NCBI GenBank assembly: GCA_945860335.1
Contig: CAMAQW010000140.1
Span: 1 to 5,016 of the forward strand
Direction: 5' to 3'
DNA from: Sediminibacterium ginsengisoli
GTDB taxonomy: Bacteria > Bacteroidota > Bacteroidia > Chitinophagales > Chitinophagaceae
DNA length: 5,016 nucleotides
Positions within the stretch are counted from its first letter, which is position 1. Each line of letters opens with the position of its first letter. Below are positions 1 through 5,016 of this stretch, piece after piece. The notes beneath the pieces are model-generated. The model saw nothing but the letters and a program-made list of their open reading frames with translations, made no database searches and was not told the DNA's origin. Made by a program: the position numbers and the translations under genes.

Positions 1-83
1 TGTGCTGGTACTAGTCTGGTATGTTTTGTATCCCTGTTTTTGCCAACGCTACTCATTCCAAAAATAAGTCCAGTAAAAGCCAT
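1..83 (-). CDS. Possible N-terminal fragment of an unidentified protein, running off the left edge
   Basis: On the minus strand an ATG at 83-81 opens a frame of 27 codons (beginning MAFTGLIFGMSSVGKNRDTK) that reaches the left edge without a stop. The same frame is open all the way from the methyltransferase stop at 134-132, about 43 codons, while the other two minus frames close quickly. A short AT-rich stretch precedes the ATG, as is common in Bacteroidota, and there is no Shine-Dalgarno motif. If real, the gene would lie about 48 bases downstream of the methyltransferase on the same strand and could be co-transcribed with it. I do not recognise the protein. A competing plus-strand frame, from base 1 to the TAA at 94-96, is also open for 31 codons and ends ...PVKAIEFK; it could instead be the tail of a convergent gene, though it is cysteine-rich and less gene-like. 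The fragment is too short to decide. Confidence 0.2.
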   Translation of the reverse strand, partial: MAFTGLIFGMSSVGKNRDTKHTRLVPA

Positions 84-131
84 TGAATTTAAATAATAGT
101 CAAACTCCAAACGCACAAGCGATATAAATAA

Positions 132-851
132 TTAGCGCGTTAATTGCGCCACAATAATACCTGCGGCGATACCTGCATTTAAAGATTCTGCCTCACCAAT
201 TTTAGGAATGGTAACCGGATGTGTAATAAAGTCCAAAATATTTTCACGAATACCTTTTCCTTCACTTCCAATAACAAGAAGGCCTTTCTGAGGCGTTTTT
301 ATTGTAAATACATTTTCACCTTCTAGTAAAGCGCCATACACTGGAAGCTTTATTGTTGGCATCCAGTCTGCTAAATTTTTATAGGTTACTGATACGCGCA
401 TAAAACTACCCATGGTAGCACCAATTACTTTTGGATTGTACACATCAACGGTGTCTTCACTAGCTACTATTTGTGTAATTCCAAACCAATCTGCAGTTCT
501 AATAATGGTGCCCATATTTCCAGGGTCTTGGATGCCATCTAGCACAATTGTTAATGGCCCCGCTAAATTCAGTGTCTCTTTTTTTTGAGGCATCATGGCA
601 ACCGCTAATACCTGATTGGGTGTTTGAAGCATGCTCATTTTTTCAAGTTCAAATGCTTCAATGCGGGTTACTTCAAGTGTAGCATCTGGTGATTCCCAAC
701 TATCAAGTGCATACACGGCTTTTAAGGGATAGCCTGCAGCAATCATTTCTCCTACCAGCTTTACACCTTCGGCAATAAAACATCCTGTTTCAAGTCTAAC
801 TTTTTTGTCGGACAAAGATTGGATATATTTGAGCTCAGACTTTGTTACCAT
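132..851 (-). CDS. TrmH/SpoU-family 2'-O-ribose RNA methyltransferase
   Basis: This 239-residue protein belongs to the SPOUT superfamily of knotted, S-adenosylmethionine-dependent methyltransferases that modify the 2'-OH of rRNA or tRNA nucleotides in the cytoplasm. An N-terminal L30e-like substrate-binding domain (about residues 1-95) has the usual opening, with KYIQSLSDKKVR at 9-20 and FIAEGVKLV at 25-33. The catalytic domain (about 100-239) shows all three family motifs. Motif 1 is LDGIQDPGNMGTIIRTADWF (104-123), with the conserved Asn112 and Arg118. Motif 2 is LLVIGSEGKGIRE (191-203). Motif 3 is IPKIGEAESLNAGIAAGI (215-232). Motifs 2 and 3 build the trefoil knot and cofactor pocket. Length is normal for the family. 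I chose the ATG at 851-849 because MVTKSELKYIQSL matches the family N-terminus; an upstream in-frame TTG at 872 would add seven residues and is unlikely. The target nucleotide (RlmB-like, TrmH-like or other) cannot be told from sequence alone. An A8 run in the mRNA (579-586) encodes part of PQKKET. Confidence 0.93.
   Translation of the reverse strand: MVTKSELKYIQSLSDKKVRLETGCFIAEGVKLVGEMIAAGYPLKAVYALDSWESPDATLEVTRIEAFELEKMSMLQTPNQVLAVAMMPQKKETLNLAGPLTIVLDGIQDPGNMGTIIRTADWFGITQIVASEDTVDVYNPKVIGATMGSFMRVSVTYKNLADWMPTIKLPVYGALLEGENVFTIKTPQKGLLVIGSEGKGIRENILDFITHPVTIPKIGEAESLNAGIAAGIIVAQLTR
804..831 (+). promoter_or_regulatory. Candidate Bacteroidota-type promoter for tamL, inside the methyltransferase gene
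   Basis: TATATTTG at 824-831 matches the Bacteroidota primary sigma factor -7 consensus TAnnTTTG at every fixed position. A TTTG at 804-807 lies 16 bases upstream and could serve as the -33 element; this spacing is at or just below the short end of the usual range. Transcription would start near 837-839, giving a leader of roughly 18 bases before the tamL ATG at 856. The element lies wholly within codons 7-16 of the antisense methyltransferase gene, so its bases are also constrained by that protein. The match is seen directly; function is inferred. Confidence 0.42.
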
Positions 852-858
852 CGTTATG
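849..858. other. Divergent start codons separated by 4 bases
   Basis: The methyltransferase ATG (read as CAT at 849-851) and the tamL ATG (856-858) face away from each other with only CGTT between them. There is no room for an intergenic promoter, operator or ribosome binding site, so the upstream signals of each gene must lie in the first codons of the other. Neither leader shows a Shine-Dalgarno motif, which is usual in Bacteroidota. Confidence 0.8.
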
Positions 859-3243
859 CGTTTAGTAAGCAATTTTAATTATTTAAGCAGTACACTTGTC
901 ACTATTGTTGTGATTTGTGTGTTATCTGCCTGCTCCGAACAACGCCGCACAACAGTTGTCAACTACCCCATTAACAAGGCTTTTGTTTACAACAATAAAA
1001 TTGAAATTGCCGGTACAGGGTCCAAAGATGAGAAAAAACAATTAACTACCGAACTAGATAATTACTGGGACGACAGTATTAGGATCAGAAGCATCCAAAA
1101 ATTTGGCTTTTTCTATAAAATAAAGCAGCCTGCGGTTTTTGAACCCATTAATTTGCAGCGTTCTATTAGCTTCATGAATGCCTATTTACAAACCAGGGGT
1201 TTTTATAGAGCTTCCTTTAAAGATTCAGTTAGCGTAGACACCGTTGGTGATCAATTACAAACCCATATCGTATTAAACATAACACCCGGCAGTAAAACAC
1301 TAGTCAACAAAGTAGGCTACGCTATTGAAGACAGTAGTTTGCAAGAACTAACCAACAAGTATAACAATGAAAGCCAGCTTAAAAAAGGTAGCACCTACAC
1401 CAAAGAGTCTATCAGTCAAGACCTGGACCGCTTAACGGGCTTATATCGTAACAATGGTTACTTTGGATTTAACAAAGAAAATTTAGTAGCAGAGGTTGAT
1501 ACCGTAGACACCAAATTATTAGCAATTGTTACCAACCCTTTTGAACAAATTAATAGAATTGATAGCATTCAGGCCAAACAACAATCCAATATCAACTGGG
1601 ATATTCTCATAAAAAATAAAAAGGCACTTGACAGCAATCAAACAACAGCATTTACCATAAGAGCCGTTCACTATTATCCAGAAGTAAGTATTTATGAATC
1701 GCCTGATACTTTAATTGGTAATCGGTATTTAACCAACACCTTTAATAAGCAAATCACATTCCACCATAAAACGGGAAAATTTAGTAGTAAACCGCTTTTA
1801 CAACACAACTATTTATATCCTGGAACCCTTTACAACGAAGGGCTTTACTATAAAACACTCAATACCGTAGGGCAAATAGGTGCTTGGCAACAGGTAGATG
1901 CCAGAATTTTAAAAACTGCAAAAGACAGCCTAGACATTCATTTGTTTTTGGTGCCCGCTATCAAGCAAAGCGCTTCCATTGATTTAGAAGGTAGCCGTAA
2001 CTCTGCAGACATTGTAACCGGTAATACGCTTGGGATTTCTACCAATTTAAACTACACCAACCGTAATGTTTGGAAACAGGCCATACAATCTGTTACAAGT
2101 TTTAGAACTGGGGTAGAATTAAATTTAATTGGTGCCACAGACAATAATATTGTGCAAACCTTTTTAATCAATGCTGGACACACGTATGCCATTCCGCATA
2201 TCATGCAGCCTTTTAAAAATTGGAAAAAAATAAAGGCATTGGACAACCAAAGAACACTAATTTCCATGAATGGTTCTTATGTAGATCGAAGAGATTACTA
2301 CAGGTTAAATTCTTTGGTTACAAGTATTGGTTACGAGTGGCACCAACAAAAAAAGAGTGGCGATAATATTTGGCTCTACAAACCGCTTAATTTAGAGCTC
2401 TATGGTATCACCAGACTTGGAGGTCTAGATAGCCTCATAAAAAACAATCCGTTTTTACAAGCCTCTTTTAATGAAGGCAATATTTTTAGTCAAAGTTTTT
2501 CATTTATTAGAACCGTTAATAGTATCAAGCACAAAAATAGAAGCCACTACCTGCGCATCAGTGCCGAAGAAGCGGGTGGTATTTTTGAATTATTTCCGGG
2601 CATCAAAAACAATGTATACCGATACATTAAAACAGAAACGGAGTACAGACAATTAAACCGTTACAGGAAAGCTGAATTTGCGTACCGTGCATTTGCTGGC
2701 TTTGGTTATAACTATGGTTCCGATCCTGTTTTAGGAAAAAGCTTGCCGTTTTTTAAACAGTTTATTGCAGGAGGCCCTTACAGCATGCGTGCTTGGGGAC
2801 TTAGACAGTTAGGACTTGGAGCCTCAGTGTTTAGCGACACGGTGAACTCAAGTTATAGAGACCGTTTTGGCGATATGCAGCTCGAAACAAATATAGAATA
2901 CCGTTTTACGGTTGCCGATTTTTCATCGGTTAAAATTGGGGGCGCTGTATTTGCAGATATTGGAAATATTTGGAACATCAAAAAAAATGCCACCGAGCCA
3001 GATGCTCATTTTACATTTAAAAATTTTGGAAGAGATCTTGCTATTGGTGTAGGTACAGGACTTAGGTTTGACTTCTCGTATTTTTTGTTACGCTTTGATT
3101 TAGCATACCGCGTTAAAGATCCTGCACGTCAGCAAAACAATGGATGGATGAGTTTCTCAAATTTTGCCATCACAGAAACCCGCGCCTCAGGTTTAAAAGT
3201 AAATAACCTGGCTTTACAGTTTGGTATCGGTCTCCCCTTTTAG
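856..3243 (+). CDS. tamL: TamL: BamA/TamA-family outer membrane assembly lipoprotein
   Basis: This 795-residue protein is an Omp85-superfamily beta-barrel with periplasmic POTRA domains, of the lipid-anchored TamL type found in Bacteroidota. Omp85 proteins of the TamA branch work with TamB in outer membrane biogenesis. Residues 1-25 form a type II signal peptide with hydrophobic core TLVTIVVICV and lipobox LSAC, making Cys26 the acylated mature N-terminus. POTRA-like sequence fills about 41-370, with typical pieces KAFVYNNKIEIAG (41-53), RGFYRASF (114-121) and RNNGYFGF (198-205). The barrel spans about 371-795. It contains the loop-6 motif region AGGPYSMRAWGLRQLG (638-653), where MRAW stands for the family VRGF/Y and Arg645 is the conserved arginine. 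It ends in a beta-signal-like strand, NNLALQFGIGLPF (783-795), with terminal Phe. I chose the ATG at 856 because it directly precedes the signal peptide; a frame extension to a TTG at 805 would bury the signal peptide. No tamB gene is visible. The gene is abutted at its 5' end and overlapped at its 3' end. Full length and intact; essentiality is not shown here. Confidence 0.92.
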   Translation: MRLVSNFNYLSSTLVTIVVICVLSACSEQRRTTVVNYPINKAFVYNNKIEIAGTGSKDEKKQLTTELDNYWDDSIRIRSIQKFGFFYKIKQPAVFEPINLQRSISFMNAYLQTRGFYRASFKDSVSVDTVGDQLQTHIVLNITPGSKTLVNKVGYAIEDSSLQELTNKYNNESQLKKGSTYTKESISQDLDRLTGLYRNNGYFGFNKENLVAEVDTVDTKLLAIVTNPFEQINRIDSIQAKQQSNINWDILIKNKKALDSNQTTAFTIRAVHYYPEVSIYESPDTLIGNRYLTNTFNKQITFHHKTGKFSSKPLLQHNYLYPGTLYNEGLYYKTLNTVGQIGAWQQVDARILKTAKDSLDIHLFLVPAIKQSASIDLEGSRNSADIVTGNTLGISTNLNYTNRNVWKQAIQSVTSFRTGVELNLIGATDNNIVQTFLINAGHTYAIPHIMQPFKNWKKIKALDNQRTLISMNGSYVDRRDYYRLNSLVTSIGYEWHQQKKSGDNIWLYKPLNLELYGITRLGGLDSLIKNNPFLQASFNEGNIFSQSFSFIRTVNSIKHKNRSHYLRISAEEAGGIFELFPGIKNNVYRYIKTETEYRQLNRYRKAEFAYRAFAGFGYNYGSDPVLGKSLPFFKQFIAGGPYSMRAWGLRQLGLGASVFSDTVNSSYRDRFGDMQLETNIEYRFTVADFSSVKIGGAVFADIGNIWNIKKNATEPDAHFTFKNFGRDLAIGVGTGLRFDFSYFLLRFDLAYRVKDPARQQNNGWMSFSNFAITETRASGLKVNNLALQFGIGLPF
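3214..3243. other. 30-base tail-to-tail overlap of tamL and truB in matched codon register
   Basis: The last nine sense codons and the stop of tamL (LQFGIGLPF, TAG) are exactly antisense, codon for codon, to the last nine codons and stop of truB (LKGETDTKL, TAA). The tamL stop TAG (3241-3243) reads as CTA leucine in truB, and the truB stop TAA (3216-3214) reads as TTA leucine in tamL. No terminator-like hairpin with a T tract is apparent in the overlap, so both transcripts probably extend into the opposing gene. Confidence 0.9.
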
Positions 3244-3936
3244 CGCAGCAATATGATTTTCAAATGCAGCAATTTGCATAGCGTCTTCTACTGCAAAAGA
3301 TCCAATTTTTGTACGTCTTAAACTACTTAAATAACCACCTACACCAAGTGCTGCACCAAAGTCGTTGGCTAAACTTCTAATATAAGTGCCCGTACTACAG
3401 CGCACCCTAAAATGCACAACAGGTAATTCAATATTTGTAATTTCAAATTCGTAAATGGTAACAGGTCTTGGATCTATCTCTACTATCTCACCGCTTCGAG
3501 CTGCATAATATAAGCGCTGTCCATCTTTTTTAATGGCAGAGTGCATGGGTGGCATTTGCATTATGGCTCCCGTAAATTGAGCGGTGGCATCCAGCACTTT
3601 TTGTGCCGTAATATTTTCCAATGAAGTAATGTTAGTGGGCTCACTTTCTAAATCAAAAGTAGGCGTTGTAGCACCGAGTGTAATGGTACCCGTATACTCT
3701 TTTTCCATGCCCATATAATCATTGATTTGCTTGGTAAATTTTCCCGTGCAAACAATAAGAAGCCCTGTAGCAAGTGGGTCTAGGGTTCCGGCATGACCTA
3801 CTTTTGCAATGCGCGTTTGATAACGCACTTTTTTAATGATATCAAAGGATGTCCATTTGAGTGGCTTATCAAATAATATCACCTGCCCATCTAGGTAGGG
3901 CTGCATGGATGGATGGTACTCTTTTTGCTTCTTCAT
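3214..3936 (-). CDS. truB: tRNA pseudouridine-55 synthase TruB
   Basis: TruB isomerises uridine 55 in the T-loop of nearly all elongator tRNAs to pseudouridine, in the cytoplasm, and also acts as a tRNA folding chaperone. The 240-residue protein has the family landmarks in order. ILFDKPLKWTSFDIIKKV (20-37) is the N-terminal motif. GHAGTLDPLATGLL (47-60) holds the catalytic Asp53. KEYTGTITLGATTPTFD (79-95) includes the conserved Tyr81. PPMHSAIKKDGQRLYYAAR (129-147) and CSTGTYIRSLANDFG (180-194) follow. Length suits the short bacterial form; about 30 residues follow the core, too few for a full extra C-terminal RNA-binding domain. The start chosen, ATG at 3936-3934, leaves 3 bases after the proS stop. 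Met11 (ATG at 3906-3904) is a credible alternative because the conserved part begins only after it. No promoter of its own is evident, so it is most likely co-transcribed and perhaps translationally coupled with proS. Its last 30 bases overlap tamL. Confidence 0.96.
   Translation of the reverse strand: MKKQKEYHPSMQPYLDGQVILFDKPLKWTSFDIIKKVRYQTRIAKVGHAGTLDPLATGLLIVCTGKFTKQINDYMGMEKEYTGTITLGATTPTFDLESEPTNITSLENITAQKVLDATAQFTGAIMQMPPMHSAIKKDGQRLYYAARSGEIVEIDPRPVTIYEFEITNIELPVVHFRVRCSTGTYIRSLANDFGAALGVGGYLSSLRRTKIGSFAVEDAMQIAAFENHIAALKGETDTKL
3905..3916. repeat. Three tandem 4-base ATGG units near the truB start
   Basis: ATGGATGGATGG on the plus strand (CCAT three times on the truB strand) lies between the two candidate truB start codons, encoding the HPSM stretch at residues 8-11. 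The distal unit supplies the ATG of the alternative start Met11. Three units are too few to call this a contingency locus. Confidence 0.5.
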
Positions 3937-3939
3937 AGA

Positions 3940-5016
3940 TTAATAAGCCCTCGCAAATAAAACGCGCTGTGTAGAAGGGTTGCCCGATAAAATACAAGTG
4001 CCCGCTTCCTGCTTATTATTTAATGGAATACATCGAATGGTAGCCTTGGTTTGTTCTTTAATTTTTTCTTCTGTTTCTGGTGTACCGTCCCAATGAGCCG
4101 ATATAAATCCGGTTTTGTTATCTAGTAAATCAACAAACTCATCCCAAGTATTGGCTTCTGTGATATGATCATCTCTAAAGGCCTTGGCTCTATTAAAAAT
4201 ATTTGCCTGAATATCGTCTAGTAAATTTTTTACATGAAGTCCAATACCATCAATTGATGCATTTGCTTTTTCTTTGGTATCACGTCTTGCCACTTCTACA
4301 ATATTTTGCTCTAAATCTCTTGCACCAATGGCAATTCGTACAGGCACCCCTTTCATTTCATATTCTGCAAATTTCCATCCGGGTCTTGCATTATCACTAT
4401 CATCATATTTTACAGAAACACCAAGCGCTTTTAATTCGGCCATCATCACATTTACTTTTGCATCGATCGCAGCTTTTTGTTCGTCGCCTTTAAAAATTGG
4501 AACAATCACAACTTGTAGTGGAGCAATTTTTGGTGGTAACACAAGCCCTTGATCATCACTATGCGCCATCACAAGTGCACCAATTAAACGGGTACTCACA
4601 CCCCAACTAGTAGCCCACACATATTCTAGATTGTTGTTTTTATCAGAGAATTTAACATCAAAAGCTTTTGCAAAATTTTGTCCTAAAAAATGTGAGGTAC
4701 CTGCCTGTAACGCTTTACCATCCTGCATCATAGCCTCTATACAATAGGTATCTTCGGCACCAGCAAAACGCTCGTTGGGTGTTTTAACGCCTTTAATAAC
4801 CGGAAGCGCCATCCAATTTTCTACAAAATCGGCGTACACATCTAGCATCTTGGTGGTTTCTTCTACAGCCTCTGCTTTAGTAGCATGCGCGGTATGACCT
4901 TCCTGCCATAAAAACTCGGCAGTGCGTAAAAAAAGTCGGGTTCTCATTTCCCAGCGCACCACATTGGCCCACTGGTTTACAAGTATTGGTAAATCACGAT
5001 ACGACTGAATCCATCC
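3940..5016 (-). CDS. proS: Prolyl-tRNA synthetase, archaeal/eukaryotic type, C-terminal 358 residues (5' end beyond the window)
   Basis: ProRS is a class II aminoacyl-tRNA synthetase that charges tRNA-Pro in the cytoplasm. The frame is open to the right edge (first residues GWIQSYRDLPILVNQWANVV), so the gene is cut by the window and not truncated; full-length relatives have about 490 residues, leaving roughly 130 outside. An internal GTG at 4962 is not the start, since conserved sequence precedes it. Residues below count from the window edge. Motif 2 is VRWEMRTRLFLRTAEFLWQE (20-39), the ATP and acceptor-stem contact. A substrate-pocket segment, TSHFLGQNFAKAFD, is at 107-120. Motif 3 is TSWGVSTRLIGALVMAH (136-152), with Arg143 of the ATP site. 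The anticodon-binding domain spans about 166-275. The ProRS-specific C-terminal domain covers about 290-358 and ends in the characteristic RVLFARAY. The type lacks the insertion editing domain of E. coli-like ProRS, as far as the visible part shows. Within the C-terminal domain the zinc ligands appear largely lost. truB follows after 3 bases. Confidence 0.96.
   Translation of the reverse strand, partial: GWIQSYRDLPILVNQWANVVRWEMRTRLFLRTAEFLWQEGHTAHATKAEAVEETTKMLDVYADFVENWMALPVIKGVKTPNERFAGAEDTYCIEAMMQDGKALQAGTSHFLGQNFAKAFDVKFSDKNNNLEYVWATSWGVSTRLIGALVMAHSDDQGLVLPPKIAPLQVVIVPIFKGDEQKAAIDAKVNVMMAELKALGVSVKYDDSDNARPGWKFAEYEMKGVPVRIAIGARDLEQNIVEVARRDTKEKANASIDGIGLHVKNLLDDIQANIFNRAKAFRDDHITEANTWDEFVDLLDNKTGFISAHWDGTPETEEKIKEQTKATIRCIPLNNKQEAGTCILSGNPSTQRVLFARAY

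Noticed and set aside
126..150. Possible terminator hairpin at the end of the methyltransferase gene (AATTA, 6-base loop, TAATT at 130-145)
   Set aside because: The stem is five A-U pairs with no G-C pair and is not followed by a clean T tract, so it is too weak to call a terminator.
579..586. A8 runs in coding sequence (methyltransferase 579-586 and tamL 2980-2987) as programmed slippage sites
   Set aside because: Both reading frames continue correctly through the runs and encode conserved-type protein on either side, with no alternative frame product; lysine-rich AAA codons explain them.
870..877. Methyltransferase -7 element TAAAATTG on the minus strand
   Set aside because: It departs from TAnnTTTG at one fixed position and lacks a TTG at the expected upstream distance; in AT-rich DNA such a match is expected by chance.
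2052..2267. Minus-strand open frame of 71 codons inside tamL
   Set aside because: It is antisense to the TamL barrel, rich in Cys and Phe as expected from the complement of beta-strand codons, and has no motif or start context.
2471..2656. Plus-strand open frame of 61 codons out of frame within tamL
   Set aside because: It overlaps an intact, well-supported coding frame and shows no features of its own.
4203..4552. Two overlapping plus-strand open frames of 92-96 codons opposite proS
   Set aside because: They lie fully antisense to the conserved anticodon-binding region of ProRS, have unnatural composition (His/Leu-rich or Ser/Thr-rich) and no recognisable motif. They are shadows of the real gene.
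1..5016. CRISPR array, tRNA or rRNA gene, insertion sequence, riboswitch or novel defence system
   Set aside because: No regularly spaced repeats, no terminal inverted repeats or transposase, no RNA gene signature, and nearly every base lies in a housekeeping gene.

Overview
The window looks like ordinary chromosomal housekeeping DNA from a member of the Bacteroidota. Four things point there: AT-rich sequence (about 40% GC by eye), no Shine-Dalgarno motif ahead of any start codon, a BamA/TamA-type outer membrane protein that carries a lipoprotein signal peptide (TamL, the Bacteroidota form), and an archaeal/eukaryotic-type prolyl-tRNA synthetase ending in LFARAY. The gene set would suit Chitinophagaceae or a relative, but the family-level placement is inference.

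Layout, left to right. Bases 1-131 hold no firm gene; a minus-strand frame runs off the left edge and may be the start of another gene. Bases 132-851 (minus) encode a SpoU/TrmH-family 2'-O-ribose RNA methyltransferase. Bases 856-3243 (plus) encode TamL, a 795-residue lipid-anchored POTRA plus beta-barrel protein. Bases 3214-3936 (minus) encode the tRNA pseudouridine-55 synthase TruB. Bases 3940-5016 (minus) encode the C-terminal 358 residues of prolyl-tRNA synthetase, whose N-terminal part lies beyond the right edge. proS and truB form a tight minus-strand operon with 3 bases between them.

The genes fall into two themes: RNA modification and translation (methyltransferase, TruB, ProRS) and outer membrane biogenesis (TamL). 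I see no mobile element, CRISPR array, tRNA, rRNA, toxin-antitoxin pair or defence gene, and no undescribed system.

The most notable property is compaction. From base 132 to the right edge only 7 bases are non-coding. The divergent methyltransferase and tamL start codons are 4 bases apart, so each gene's promoter and leader must lie inside the other's coding sequence; a good Bacteroidota-type -7 element for tamL sits there. At the other end, tamL and truB overlap tail to tail by 30 bases in matched codon register, so each stop codon is a leucine codon on the opposite strand. A smaller point is the ProRS C-terminal domain, which appears to have lost most of the zinc ligands of its archaeal-type relatives.
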